Source of the DNA: Diadophis punctatus similis
Lineage: Eukaryota; Chordata; Lepidosauria; Squamata; Dipsadidae
Direction: 5' to 3'
Assembly (NCBI GenBank): GCA_023053685.1
Contig: JALIGW010000003.1
Span: 144,601,665-144,665,664, forward strand
Length of the DNA: 64,000 nucleotides
Shown here: positions 21,703-36,160 of the stretch, piece by piece
Numbering within the stretch: position 1 is the stretch's first letter
Layout: the number at the start of each line of letters is the position of its first letter
The notes under the pieces: model-generated
Databases searched by the model: none
Told to the model about the DNA's origin: nothing
Seen by the model: the letters and a program-made list of their open reading frames with translations, nothing else
Made by a program: the position numbers and the translations under genes

Positions 21703-23804
21703 ATGTTCAACAGGTCTTTCTTGCTATTGCATTTCATACGGTAGCTTGAAAATATTGTGGCCAAATTATAGTCCACCATGTGCACAAAACTGTAATTCTG
21801 TGTTTTCAAAGTAAAGCCCATTCAGTTCCTTTGACTTAATCTAAGGTCAGGATTCCGCCTATTATCTACCAATCCAAACTCTGTTTAATGATGGCTGTAA
21901 GAATAAAATTCAGAAAGTAAATGAACTGAATGCTTCTGTTTGGAGGCATTTTATAACAGATGGTTACAATACTATAAAAAGTATCCTTTTCAGTTGCAGG
22001 TACAGCCTACTTTAGTCAAAGAATGCCCTACCTGACTGTATACAATTCCCGTGATAGCTTTCTAAAAAAAAAACCCAAAATACAAAGTTTCTCTTCTTTT
22101 TACACTAGTTATAAAAGGAAACATCAAGATAAAGGATGGATCCTCATTTTTACACTGGCAGGCAATCAATAACTTTTTGCAACTTTTTGTTTTTCTGCTA
22201 GACTCTTGTTATGGTGGCCTACTGTACAACTAACCAGATTTTGTAACTAGATGGCTCTCTTACATACATTTTTCAGATTTGAAGACCCCATCTTCGTCTC
22301 TTCCTTGCTTACCATCTGGCATGTGGATTTTTTTTTTTACAAAGGGTAGTTATTCCACATCAATGAAATATAAAAGTAGTGTTTCCATCCACTCTTTTGT
22401 ATAATCTTGATCCAATCTTTACCAAACATGTGCATTCTGCTTTGAAAGATACAAATTACTCACTTCTCCATATTTCCTGCCCTGATGGTATTATGTGATA
22501 CGGTAATGGAACATTTGCAATATGGAAATCTAATTCAAAGAATTCTGATAGCACTCCACATACATTGTCCTAGTGATTGCCATGTTGCTTAATACATATG
22601 TATATTAAAGAAAATACATTTTTAGTTACCTGAATAGTTAAGCAACATGACAATCACAAGGACAATTGCTGGTAATTGTGTGTGTGTGTGTGTGTGTGTA
22701 TTCTACATTTGTACCATTGCTATCATCATTTTTTTCTGCATATACATAAAGTAATATTTTATTAGCTACACTAGATAAATGACACATTAGGCCTTATTTA
22801 TTTACTTATTTATTTCTTATTTATTTATCTACCTGGCTAACTAAAAAGAAGAGATTATGGGATATTATCAGTTTTGGTTTTCCTTACTCCCTCCCTAAAA
22901 AAAAAACTTGCATTCTTCCTTTTTGAAAAGTGAGAATTATTTCTATTTTTTCCCCTAGGAAAACAATTTTTAAAGAGTTAAATGCAAATATGAATTCTGA
23001 TTGCCTGATGCAGGCAGTGAATGCATTTTAAACACTATTACTTAAGTCACTGGTTGATTCCTCTCACTTTGAAATTTGCTGAGCCTTCTTCCAAATGCTC
23101 ATTTGACCCATATTATTATTTGCAACTTTGATACCATTTGTGGCTTATTTTTTATGAATCCTGGTGTAAGTAGTATAGCATATTTACCTAACTAGCACAA
23201 ATATCTGGGTTGGCATATGGCTAGTACATACTCTTAAACCCCAGGCATTAGGAAAAGGCATTAGATACAGTTACTAGTATATATCAAATGTTGAGAGAAG
23301 CTCTTTTGCTAACTGTAAACCAGTCAACCTCAAAATTCATTAAATTGGTATCAGTTCCACCTCTTGTGACTTATGAAGTTCCATCAGATTCATCGTATGA
23401 ACAAACAAAGCCAACTTTCATATGCTTTGGGATTTAAGAACAGACAGGAAAGGGACTTTTTAGAAACTTTAGGGTGGCATGAAAAGAAAGTGTTTCAGCA
23501 CTACACTTGTACTATCAGATGCAGTAAATGCACCTTATAATATCTTGCTCATTTCTATTTTACACACATATTGCATATTGCTTGAACATATATTAATTAC
23601 AATAGTCTTATTTGGGTTAATCAACTAAAAAAAAACAATTCAGAAGCCTCAGTTATGAATCCCCTGAAGTGCTGCTGTTTCACAAGGAGCCATGTGTGAC
23701 ACACAGACATTTTTGCTGTAATCTATATGTAATCTATAGAGTTATCCAGTTATCCACAGGTACAGCTGTACCCGTGAAAGCTTTCTTATTACAGATTTTT
23801 GATT
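21703..23804. other. Mostly unassigned sequence with a palindrome and a TG tract
   Basis: Contains an imperfect inverted repeat at 22563-22667, (TG)n at 22677-22699 and a TTTATTTA tract near 22795-22830. No supported gene. Confidence 0.6.
22563..22667. repeat. Imperfect inverted repeat (hairpin-forming)
   Basis: Left arm ATTGTCCTAGTGATTGCCAT continuing to GTTGCTTAA pairs with right arm TTAAGCAACATGACAATCAC continuing to AAGGACAAT: about 29 bp each side with few mismatches and a loop of about 45 bp. Could be a small mariner-like miniature element or a hairpin transcript; no target duplication was resolved. Confidence 0.7.
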
Positions 23805-24112
23805 TTGATTTATTATTAGAGTTGGAAGGGACCTTGTTGGTCATCTAGTCCAACCCCCTGCTCAAGCAGGAGTTCCTACACCATTTGAGACATATGGCAG
23901 TCCAGTCTCCCCTTGAAGGTCGTAAGTGTTGGAGCTCTCACAACCTCCGCTGGCAAGCTGTTCCACTGGTTGATCGCTCTCACCATCAGAAAGTTTCTCC
24001 TCACTTCCTGGTTGGATATCTCCTTGGTCAGCTTCCATCCGTTATTCCTTGTTTGGCTTTCTGGTGCCATAGAGAACAGCCTGACCCCCTCCTCATAGAT
24101 GTCCATTATCTA
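23805..24112 (-). mobile_element. CR1 LINE 3' end (minus strand)
   Basis: On the + strand it starts GAGTTGGAAGGGACCTTG and CATCTAGTCCAACCCCCTGC, the complement of the conserved amniote CR1 3' end. The minus-strand frame 23876-24106 reads as an ORF2 C-terminus (RRNFLMVRAINQWNSLPAEV, then VRAPTLTTFKGRLD). The ORF is open over 76 codons, so it is not very old. Confidence 0.9.
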
Positions 24113-24690
24113 TGGGCAAATGCCTTTTAAGAAGAAATGTGACAAACATAGCATGTCTGCAAGTATAAATTAATCTTATCTAGTTGAATTACTCCTAACC
24201 AGAACTCATAGATCTAGAGACTATGGCAGCTATTTACTCAATCCAAATGCCAAACGATTTCTCCTAAGACAGGATCTCAATAAAAATAAAATCATAAGCT
24301 TACCTGCAAAGAAGACAATTAATTACAGTATATCTTCTCCTCATTATTCATAGAACAAGTTTCTTCTTTCTTTAATTGTTTTTAAGAAGGAAGCAGGACT
24401 GGATTATGGGGGGGGGGGAGAAGAGGGAGACTTTTGTCTAGATTCTCCTTGAGTGGCAATTGTGCCAAAGATGAAAATCACCCTTGAGACTCAAGGTTAT
24501 CCTATTGTAAGTCCTCCTAACTGTATATTATAAGAAAAGGCAAATAAACATAACAATCAACAATTCTCCTCAAACCAAGTTCTGGTTACATTGCCACTTG
24601 TTAGGTTTTTTTTTTAAAAAGGAAAGTGGAGTCCTTGGTCATCTCTAAGATTGGTTGTTTGCTAGCAGACATTTAATTATGTAACTTGGT
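24113..24690. other. Unassigned sequence
   Basis: Short G run at 24408-24418. No gene seen. Confidence 0.55.
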
Positions 24691-25613
24691 AACATAGTCA
24701 GTGCAAATGTCTATGGAGATTCTCAGTCATCCAGGTCATGGTTGTTCCAGAGGTGCTTTTTCAAAAGGCAAAGTCCAGATGCCTTTTGAAAAAAGCACCT
24801 TTGGAATAATCAATGCAAGTTGTATGGGCCTTGTGGCCTGTTTATATACAGTAGCTTGCTGTGCCATTTTTGGTGGAGGTGGTTTTTTTTCTTGGTAGTT
24901 CCTTGATTAGGGTATTGCTTTCTGCTAAATCATTTGCCTGGTTTAATCCTTGCTTATCTGGTGTTGGCTGCTAGAAAAAGTGTGCTCTGGACTTTTTGTC
25001 TCCATATTAACTTTTTTAATTGTCTCTTTTGAATGCTTTGTAAATATGGTTTATTTCTCTGTGCCTATTGATGGCTGATTTGTCTGAGTGCCAAGCTTCC
25101 AGGAATTCCCTAGCATTTTTGGATTTAGCTCGGACTAGGTTACAATTTTCCACTTGAAACTACAGTTGATGTCCATGTGTTGTGAAATTAAGAGTTTTCA
25201 TTATTTAACTATTAGTTGGTTTCGTGGATATTCTCTGCAAGTTGTATGACTGTTCTGCATTGTGACTGTTACAGTCCTTACATATTTATCTGGTAGATGA
25301 TTCCTGTTTTTAATTCTTGGACTGTTGGGTCTTTTGATTTACTTGTTGTTTTGGAGGGATTTAGTTGGTTTGTGTGCTGTGAGGTTATAATTTTCTGTTG
25401 GTTGTTTCTGATAGTAGTGTTATCCTTTTCATAGCTCATTTGGTTGTGATGTAGTGGATTGAGTGGACAGGCACTTTTTGATACAGTTACATTAGTATCC
25501 ATTTTGTTGAAACATGTTTACAGGCTGTCTGTTTTCTTTTTCTGGTGTTCTGGGTTGCTGCAGTGGTTTGTACTCCTCTGAATAACATTCTTACACAGTT
25601 CCTCTCATAGGGG
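24691..25613 (-). mobile_element. Penelope-like retroelement fragment (GIY-YIG endonuclease region)
   Basis: Aligns by eye with the fragment at 62290-63240: shared GTGCCTATTGATGGCTGATT, TGTCTGAGTGCCAAGCTTCC and AGTTGTATGACTG-type blocks. The minus-strand frame 25278-25502 ends ELKTGIIYQI, the start of a GIY-YIG endonuclease domain, then decays. A GCTTTTTCAAAAGGCA / TGCCTTTTGAAAAAAGC inverted pair at 24756-24802 lies near the 3' end, as in Penelope-like terminal repeats. A hAT element abuts at 25622. Confidence 0.7.
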
Positions 25614-25621
25614 ATTGGATT

Positions 25622-25955
25622 CAGGGGTGGGTTCCACTTACCTTCACCACCGGTTCTCATCGCGATGTTTCACATGTGTCCCCACATGCGATTTGGCTTC
25701 CGTGCATGCTCAGAAGCAGGAATTAGCCCGAAACACAGCTGAGGAGCTCATCAGCTGTGCTTCGGGCGAAGAAATAAAGCTCAGAACTCACCCGCGGGTG
25801 AGCGGGAGGCCCTTTTTCAATCCACGGAAGGGGGAAAATAGCACAAAATCCAAAAAAAGATGGCGGCGCGCACAGAACAGCACTGACAGTGACATCACCA
25901 GCGGGTTGCTACCGGTTTAGGCGATCTGGTCCAAACTGGGAGGAACCCACCCCTG
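25622..25955. mobile_element. hAT-type miniature element
   Basis: Ends CAGGGGTGGGTTCC ... GGAACCCACCCCTG with flanks ATTGGATT (25614-25621) and ATTGGGTT (25956-25963). Confidence 0.88.
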
Positions 25956-25968
25956 ATTGGGTTGTTAC

Positions 25969-26269
25969 CAGAGGTGGGCTTCACATAATTTAACAACCGG
26001 TTCGCCTAGTGCAGAACCAAAAATGTGAGCGTGTGGCTTCAAACACACGGCAATTTCATGCGCGCAGCTTCCAGCACACCTTCTCGGGCAGCCATGGTGA
26101 GTAGACCAGGAGAGGCATGGAAATCAGCTGGGCTGCATGGGCAGGGCGAGCGAGCCAGAGAGTGAGATATATAGGATGAGATAGCGCCGGGGCGGGCGGG
26201 TGGGCCGAGCCAGTAGTCAGAACTACCGGTTCGCCCGAACTGGTCCAAACTGTCAGCAGCCCACCTCTG
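25969..26269. mobile_element. hAT-type miniature element abutting the previous one
   Basis: Ends CAGAGGTGGGCTTC ... GCAGCCCACCTCTG with a perfect 8-bp duplication GTTGTTAC (25961-25968, 26270-26277). Its target overlaps the right target copy of the preceding element by three bases. Confidence 0.9.
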
Positions 26270-26277
26270 GTTGTTAC

Positions 26278-28138
26278 TTGGTAATGGAGTACTTGGTTGA
26301 CTGGGTTTGTGTTTTGTTTTGATAAAAGGAAAGAGCTTGAGAGGATAAAGAGGAAAATGTTTTGGAAAAAGGAAAGAAAGGTCATTTTCAAAATCCTAGA
26401 CTGATGCAAAAAATTATCTGAGTTCTGCCTGATTTGGAAAGGGAAAATTGGTAATTTCTGACTCAGTTCAAGGTGAACAAGAAAATATCACCCTTTCCTA
26501 ACTTTCAATAATAACTTGAAAAATGTCAAACTACAGTTATCTTATGATAGCATGACTTTTATAACTGGGTGTAATTCACCATGTTACCTTATTTTATATA
26601 GAGTTAATACTTAAGATGATATTGGATCAAGGTAAAAGTCACGAATACACTCATATGTAATTATCTCACAGCCTCCTTTAGAAGCAGCCTCACAATTTTT
26701 GCAGAATATCATAAATAAGAACACAAACGTATAAAAAAAAGAAGTCAAAAGAACAGTCAAAAGCAAGTTTTTATTGAAACGGTATAGTAAAATATATTTC
26801 TTTGACAGCTTGAACATAATAATTGGGATGAAATAGTAAAGGATCAAGCAGTCAAAAACATGCCATAGACCAGCACTTGGAGAGTAGCAATGAAAGTCTT
26901 GGAAAAGATATTCCAATCCTGGGATGTATCTATATCTATGAAACTCAGAACTGTGCATGTCATAATTTTTCATGTGACACACTATGGGAGGAAGAAGTTG
27001 GACTTTGAAGAAGGGAGATAGGAAGACTAGTGTTAAAACAAGTTTTCACTTGATTTTGTTTGGGATTTCAGTACCATAAAGTTCAAAAATTAAAATTATA
27101 ATGGCATGAGCATTAAATCCTATCCCAGATGCTTTGCATATAAAATTGTGGACTCTTGGCTTGCAAGGCTAGGGATATAACTCTTTCTCTTACAGTGCAA
27201 CTATATGTTTCTTTGGGGTTTCCTTCACATACAGTAGCTAACATTTTACAACTGTTTGAATATCACCTGCCCTCCAAACATTTATACACAGTCCTAGATA
27301 AATCGGTCCAGAAATCAACCCAGCTAAGTTCAGTGGATCATCCTTTCAGTTCAATGTATTTATATAGGATTGTAAACTGGAAAGACTGCTGTTGGATAAT
27401 AGTTGGGGAGCTGACGTTTTCACAGAGCCAACAGGACACATGGAAACCCCTTATTCTTTGGCTGCAGATGATGGAATCCCTACTTCTAGATAGGATAATA
27501 GCTGGTTAAAATTTGAAGCATCATATTCAGTGTTATCTGAAGTACCAAAAGACCGACTTGCTTCCATAGAGATAAGAACTTCTTTCATTGTTTCAAATGA
27601 AAACATGTCACATTCTAGAAAAAGGAGGTCAGAGTTATTCTTAGAGCAGCTTCTCTCAATCCAAATATGAAGATATCAATAAAATAAAATAAAATAAAAG
27701 TGTATATTGTACCTCTAGACGCTGGCTGATTGCTTAGATTTTGGTATATTGCCTGCTATGTAGTTTCTTTCCAAAAGTTTTCTTCTGTGTTATTTATACC
27801 ATCTAAACATGCCAAGGAATTCTGCAACTGTCTACTCCTAGGAAATGCAAGGGAAGCCTTTGCTGTTGCCAGGGTATTTCTGATGTTTAGCAGATAATTT
27901 AATTTTCTGAAAGGGATACATGGTGCTGTAGAATAGAGCCAGAATGCCATTGTCAACAGAAAAACACCAGTTACACTTCTGGCTCACTAGATTTATTGTT
28001 AATACAGCAGCAGGCAACAGCAATTGATATAATGTAGTATTGGAAATTATCCTGGCCACTGCATAATAGCAACAGCTGTTATAATCCAGACATCTTTTTT
28101 TAAAAAGGAACCATGACTTTCATCCACTCTTCAGGGAA
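26278..28138. other. Unassigned AT-rich sequence
   Basis: (AAAAT)n near 27680. No supported gene or recognised transposon. Confidence 0.55.
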
Positions 28139-28195
28139 TTATTCCATCCATCCATCCATCCATCCATCCATCCATCCACCCACCCACCCACCCAC

Positions 28196-28282
<87 letters not shown>

Positions 28283-28309
28283 ATCTGTAATAATAATAAT
28301 AATAATGAT

Positions 28310-28338
<29 letters not shown>
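28139..28338. repeat. Compound microsatellite (ATCC)n-(CACC)n-(TATC)n-(AAT)n-(CAA)n
   Basis: Consecutive ATCC, CACC, TATC (28198-28281), AAT and CAA tracts run directly into a CR1 3' end, consistent with seeding from the LINE tail. TATC is the complement of the GATA (Bkm) repeat common in snakes. Confidence 0.97.
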
Positions 28339-28340
<2 letters not shown>

Positions 28341-28432
28341 GAGTTGGAAGGGACCTTGGAGGTCTTCTAGTCCAAGCCCCTGCTTAGGCAGGAAACCCTA
28401 CACCACTTCAGACAAATGGTTACCCAACCTCT
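28339..28432 (-). mobile_element. CR1 LINE 3' end fragment (minus strand)
   Basis: AGAGTTGGAAGGGACCTTGG and CTTCTAGTCCAAGCCCCTGC match the copy at 23805. 5'-truncated. Confidence 0.85.
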
Positions 28433-28820
28433 TTCCTCCTGAGCTCTGTTTTCACTGGCAGAGGGTTGCAGGAGGCTGTTGCAGCCAAAAACGGAGCTGG
28501 TGATGGCCATGGGCAGCTCTCCCAGTTTTCACTGATAGAGGGTTGCAGGAGGCCATCGCAGCCAAAATTGGAGCTCACAAGGGCCACAGGTGGCACTCCC
28601 AACTCCATTTTCGCTGGCAAAGGGTTCCAGGAGGCGGTCACAGCCAAAAACTGAGCTCAGGAGCTCCTTTTTGCTTGCAGAGCGCTCGGGCCACCACAGG
28701 CACCCCTGACATGAGTGACATCTAGCTGGCCATGACCACCCTGGCCACACCCACCCCGGCCCCCCAAGGTCAAACACAACCCTGATGCGGCCCTCAATGA
28801 ATTCGAGTTTGACACCCCTG
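28433..28820. mobile_element. Decayed hAT-type element with internal near-repeats
   Basis: Right end GAGTTTGACACCCCTG is the hAT terminus also seen at 62538. The interior consists of three to four copies of an approximately 75-bp unit (TTTTCACTGGCAGAGGGTTG, CAGGAGGC..TGCAGCCAAAA, GGAGCTC). The left terminus and target duplication are not visible, so the left boundary is approximate. Confidence 0.6.
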
Positions 28821-30022
<1,202 letters not shown>

Positions 30023-30024
<2 letters not shown>

Positions 30025-30118
30025 TCCCATTACGGGTATGGCTATCTGACGAGAGCAAAATAGCTCGAAATAGATCTATAATAGTCTCCCTTTATCTTCA
30101 TTTATCAGCAAAAAAATG
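30023..30118 (+). mobile_element. tRNA-derived SINE, tail portion
   Basis: Contains ATTACGGGTATGGCTATCTG, GACGAGAGCAAAATAGCTCG and CTCCCTTTATCTTCATTTAT, identical in order to the body of the SINE pair at 59505-59850. An (AC)n tract follows at 30119-30162. Confidence 0.7.
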
Positions 30119-30162
<44 letters not shown>

Positions 30163-30164
<2 letters not shown>

Positions 30165-31585
30165 CATATATTGTCACATGAGGCTTTTTTGAAGAACTTA
30201 TCCCAAGCAAAAAAAAAGATTTTTTTGAAACGATCTCTCTTCTGGGGTTCTAGTATTTTTCACTTTCCAAAATAAGTTATAGTCTATCAGGGGAGCTTGC
30301 CTCACCAATATTTCCTTCCATAACCTTTGTTAAACACAAAGAGCAGGTTTATGCAGCTATTTGCTTAATTATTTTCCCCTTACCATCATTTGTTGTAGGC
30401 TGAGGTGGGATGAAGAGCTTTGAAGTCTGAGTAACAAAAGAAAAAAGAAAGAAAAGAGAAAAGAAAAGAAAAGAAATATGGTACATTTGTTCAAATATTA
30501 AAAGCCAGGTGCAAATATTTATTAATGCTATGGATATCCAGATTATTAGTAAGGTAATAATGGGCAAGAGTATATGAGCATTTAGATATGAGAAGCTTTC
30601 CCCCAATATTAAAATCTTCATTACTAAATTATCATTCTCCTCTACCAAATTTTGGAGTCACAACATTTCACGTTGTTCTTATATTGCAACCCTATGAACC
30701 ATGCTGCTTAATGTGAGTGAAACTACATCATGTAAGAAATGTCCATAATATCCTGGTCAGTGGCTGACAAGCTCAAAAAAGAGTTACAGAGCTGTAAATT
30801 AGCTGGTTGGAGGAGGTGTAGGGAGGAAAGCAGCTACAAAGCATCTCTTCCAGCCCAGGACTGGGATTCCTAATAACCATAATGCTGCAGCCAGATTGTC
30901 ACAAAGATCGTCATGAGGTGTTCTATCTTCGCACCCTGTCAAATGCAGAATATTTTATGCAAAATGAAATATCTTCTTCCAAGAAATAATAGAGCTCTAG
31001 TGAAATCATGTGCATGTTAAAGTGGGGAGGGTTTCATTGAAAATATGGATTGGCCTCCAACTGGGACATCTTGTAGAGCCCTACAAGAGTTACACTGAAA
31101 AGAAATTGATTGTGTGGCATTAGCTAATAGCAAGCAACACATGCAAAGGAGAGGTCACAGGCACAAGACAGAAAAAAGGTAAGGCTTAATTGATTATTCT
31201 GATCTGCTTAACTAGGTCAAGGAAATTACTTACATCTGTGAATATCAAAGGAGCAGAAGCCAGGAGCAAAGGGTTGTGATGGATCATGTCCGGCAGGGGC
31301 TACATCTTTTCTGTAGCCCAAGGCTGCATCTTATTTATGGACTGCGTCAGATGCTTACAACAGGTATGCTTACAACTGGAAGGAAGAACTGAAGATTTTC
31401 AACCCATTTGTAAGGAAGATTGAAGGTGGAGGGAGTTAAAGTTAGACATGGGCATGCTTTACTTTCTCATGGCTAATTCATACATTACTAACCTTCCTTT
31501 TGCAAAATTTTGTTCCTGATTTTCAGCAAGATGACCTCAAGATGCTATAAAGGTGATAATACAGAGTTTTGGGGCCTGGTTATCC
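30163..31585. other. Unassigned AT-rich sequence
   Basis: (AAAGA)n near 30435-30475. No supported gene. Confidence 0.55.
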
Positions 31586-31930
31586 AGGGTCTAGGACAAC
31601 TTGCCGTAGCCAACTTGCCATGGCCAACTTTCTGCAGCCAACTCATTGCAACCAACTCTCTGTGGTCCACTTGCTATAGGACAATTCAACGCCGTATTAA
31701 TCATTTCATTCAGTTATTTTTATTATTGGTGACCACATTTCCATCGAAATTATTGCAACTCTTATATTACTGGATTAACTTTCTTTGTTTTATTATTATG
31801 GGCCACAGTTCTGTCGAAATTAATTTGAATTTTGTATTTGTTGAATTGTCCTGTGGCAAGTGGTCCCGTGGCGACTTGGCGTGGTGAATTGCGCTATGAA
31901 AAGTTGTCTGTGGTGAGTTGCGCCATTCCA
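31586..31930. repeat. Palindromic miniature element (foldback)
   Basis: Outer segments are built of repeated CCAACTTGCC(A/G)TGGCC-type units on the left and GGCAAGTGG..CGTGGCGACTTGG on the right. An inner inverted pair AGGACAATTCAA (31678) / TTGAATTGTCCT (31842) and repeated ..TTATTATTGGTGACCACA / TTATTATGGGCCACAG units lie between. No target duplication resolved. Confidence 0.6.
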
Positions 31931-34900
31931 CATTATCCATTCCTAGAGCTGAAGATATCTTCACTCTGGAATTCACAAAATGGGATGCAGTGAGTAATGT
32001 CCTATCCTTTGATGATTACTTTAAGACGGCATCATGTTTAAAAAAAATTCCTAATTTCAAAGACTTACATTACTATAAGAAATTACATTTCCCAAGGCAG
32101 AAAAGATATTGTAGATGCATCATCACTTGTGGCATCTGAGGTAAATAATATTGTTTTCTTATTTTGATATCACTCACCAAACAAGCTATCTATTAGACAG
32201 AATTTCTGGGTAATGTCTTTCTATCATTAAAGAACAGTGTCCTGCACTATTAATACCATTAGTAAAAGGCGGAGTGAATGAGAAGTTAGAATGTATGCAT
32301 AAGTCTGGAATCATTTATTGATGGCTGCTAGCATCTTTTTAACATTATTTTTTCTTGGTTGATGTCTGTTTTCCAACAAAAGGCAACCAGCTTATTGCTC
32401 TTCAAAAGTGCTTTAATCAGTTCTGAGGATTCTGATTGGCAAGGCTAGTTTTGTGTTCAATTGTGAATGATTCCATTAAAATATGAAGCAACACAGGCTC
32501 TCTCCATTCAATTTGCACAAAACCAAAGAGGCAACCATGGGATCAGGGGTTGGGAATGTGCCATGCAATGAACCCTCTGCTCAAAAAAACTACTTTGAAA
32601 TACTGCTTATTAAATACCATTTAAAAAAAGAATATGCTGAGTAAAGTTTGCTTTGAGGGAAAGTATGTGTAAAATCTGATAGGTTAATTTATTTTCATGA
32701 GGATTTTAACACATTACAAGATGAAACAGTGGTGGGTCAAATGGAAATTGATTTGCCCATTGCTATCTCCAAGTATATATTACCCAAATATCCGGGTGAC
32801 AAGTTTGGCTTAGAAAAGAAGTGATGAGTGTGATAACTGTAAATATATTCTGTAACTGTAAGGCAAATCCTATACAGCAATATATTTGCAATGAAGGCAT
32901 GCAAGAAGGACTTTTTCAGATGATACCATTCTTGCAAATGATGAGGAACTATAGTGGTTATAGATTTGCTAGGTCACCATTTCACCTTTTTCAATATGGA
33001 AAGGATTTTCATCTGCTTTGTCTATTGTATCTTCCAGAAATATCAAATCAAAGGTAGCTATTTGATTCTAATGTTCTACCTCTTAATTATTTTCTGGAAA
33101 TGAAACAATCAGGTTTTGTTTTCCTTGCAGAAGTAGCTCCAAATATTTTGAGATACATCCCTCACATCCAAGTCAAGGACCAGTGAAATAGTTTAGGCAG
33201 GGCCTGTTCTAGACATTTTGGCAGTCTAGGCAGTTATTATCTGGCACCCCCTACGGTTTGGCTCAGCTTCTAATTTTGTTAGGAATTTTTTCTTTCTTTC
33301 TACAAGTTTTTGAACTTTACAATAAGATGGAGTTTTTTTTCCCCTCAGACATTTTCACCCTATTTACACAGTCAGTCATTTTAATTACATCAGCAGCCAT
33401 AGTGGTCCTATGAAAACAATTTTCTGAAATTACAGTTAATCGTTGAATGGGCCTGTTACCTCACAGAGTGCAAGTTACTGCTTTTTTATTGTGTCTATTA
33501 TTGTGTTGTTAGGAAGTCTTTTCAATTTTGGCCTCACTTAAAGTATGGTACCCCTAAGCCTGTCGCTACTCAGGCTTAGTCTACAGTTGGCCTTGAGTTT
33601 AGGCTTGTGAGACAGAATGAGCAACTTTTTCCCTGGAAATAACAACAATAACAGCAAGAAGACAACAGCAGAAACAGGGGGCATCTACAGGAAGAGGTTA
33701 AAAAAATGTCAAGTTGTTGACCATAACTGTGCTGTCAAATCCCTTTGAACTGAGCAACAGCCAATGACATCCTCACATCTGCTCCATAGCATCATTGCTA
33801 ATGGTGTCTTCTCAAACATGCATGTTCCTGGATGGCCCAGCTACAGTGTCAGCCCAGGAAAAAAGGCAGCTAATTAAAGAAGGTGATAATGGGTATGGTA
33901 TGAGTACACATGCCCATCCTAGAGCACCTGAGTGGGAGATTCTGATCTGAGCATAACAGAACCCTTCCCCATATCTATCTCTGTGTCTGTGTCAAAACCA
34001 CCATCAAATCTGCAAAGCATTAGACAGCAAGGAAAGAAAAAAATGAGATATTTTCTTCGTGTGCAGGAAATAATGAGAAGTGAACATTTAAGATGAATAA
34101 TAATAGATGATTAGCATAGCATATATGTATAGATACATGTTTATTCAAAAATAACTCCCACTATGATTCTTCACTATAGTAACTAACAATTTTGTGACTT
34201 TTAAAAATACGAGCTGCCTGAAGGAACCATCTCGATCTATCGAACAACAGAATTTCAGTGGAACAAGCCCTGAATTTCAGCTCCATTTTGATTTTTTTTT
34301 CATCACTAGAACTCTTGATATCTCATTTCATGTAAATTATTTCAAGTCATTTGAAGCCTTCTGCCTCAAGCCTGGTTTTCATCAAATGATTTCTGGTATA
34401 TTGTTTGAGATCAACAGCACTGAGAGAATATATAAGGTGCTGTCATCTCGTTCTTTCCAGACATCTGCCAGTTCTGCTGCTAACAGAACTGATTACATTA
34501 TTTGCAGAGGAAATTCAGAGTGAGGTGGTTAAATATGCAACCCAGAAATGAAACACAGAATTCCAGTTCTGATGCTGCTTTCCAGTCTCAAAACATGTGC
34601 TGAATCATCAGTAAAGGGAGAAAAACTAACCTTGAAAAGAAAATGCCAGCATTTATTGCTATAATTTTTGTTTTGCCTGTTAACTTCACCGTATCAAAGA
34701 ATGGAAAAAAGTGATAGATTCTTGTGCTAATCATGCAGTCCCTCCTGTAGAGATGCTCTGGAATCTCAAAACTCTCATGCCCCCTTATTTTTCCTGAAAT
34801 ATTTGTCAAATGAAGAACAAATGGCAGGAGCAGGTGTGAAAAGTGGACCAGAGCATTTGGGCAGAATACTTGATATATGGCATTACCTGGCTTACAACAG

Positions 34901-36152
34901 CAAAATACTTCAGCCTGGCACAGAACTAGCATGGGTGTATTTGTCAAAAGATGTCCAAGGAAGACTTTCATTAATTCTGGGGAGGCGAGGGTCATTTGAA
35001 GTAGCATGACTGTATCTTTAATACATTAAAAAGGTGATATAGGAACTGTAATACATATCTTCAAGACATGTTTATACTCTGAATTGCAACATGTCTGATT
35101 ACCTACCCTTGATCTACAAGACATATCTCTGATGTTAGATTTCCGTAAATTTTCTGATATTTGTGTATCTGCAGAGATTGCTACCCGCATCTCTTCAAAT
35201 AACCCATTGGGAAGGGCTCTGATCTGAAACTTATCTCACTCCAGCTGTAACCTGAGAAAGGCAGTAAGCTACTCAAAGTATGGTATTTGACAATGGCTCA
35301 AGTCAGCTTCTGAATTAGTTAGGACCCCCTTTTGCATTCAGTGAATTATTGCTGCTACTTAAATAAATATTTATATCGCTAACTGTTGAACACACTATTG
35401 TGACATTTTATTGTTTAGATTTCTTGGGGAGAAAAAGGTTAAATATAATTACCTCTTTGTTCTTAAGTGATAAAAAGTGGGTAACATCTGTGCCGACTGC
35501 TGGGTATGCAGCAATAATAGCTGAGTGTTAACAATAACACAATGACCCACTCATGTGAAATGTCACTGCCTTTTACCTGAGTATCTCCAGCAGCTAGGAA
35601 AATAATTCCTATTCACCAAAGACTAATTTTCACATTTAAAAAATCTTTATTATGGGTCTACGGCAATAGAATTGCTTGACACAGTAGGGAACCCATACTT
35701 AGGCTGGCAATATAAGTATGAGGAAACGCCTCAAGTCACAGTCAAGCTGGGCAGTAATTCAAGCATCTGCAGCTACGAATTACAGCTGAGGACCAGCAGA
35801 TGGCACAAGACTTCTCAGAATGAAACTGAGCATGCTCACACAGCCAGCAACAATAAATTATTCAGATGTGATGTTCCTTTTTTTCAGATGTTTATGGGAG
35901 TTCTGTCCGTTTCCTTATAAACTCAGGGCAAGCTTATAGAAGTCTAAGAAAGCACTCTGTTACATAAAATTGTAGAGTGTTCTCCAGCTATCCCCTGTAC
36001 TAGGATGTTGTAGCAGAATGAAGGTATCAGTCAAATCATCTTGATGATGTCATTATCCAGCAAACATGGTTCTGTTTGGTTCCAGACTCTGATGTTACCA
36101 CTGTATATAGAAACAATATTTAGCTGTTGACTTGAATCCAACTCAAGATCAC
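31931..36152. other. Unassigned AT-rich sequence
   Basis: The longest frames (34194-34523 plus; 34588-35007 minus) have no recognisable domain and cannot be supported as genes. A possible decayed repeat lies near 33195-33260 (GGGCCTGTTCTAGACATTTT). Confidence 0.5.
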
Positions 36153-36160
36153 GATTGCTT

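Noticed and set aside
34588..35007. 139-codon minus-strand frame
   Set aside because: No domain, no splice-site support, composition as expected for AT-rich DNA.
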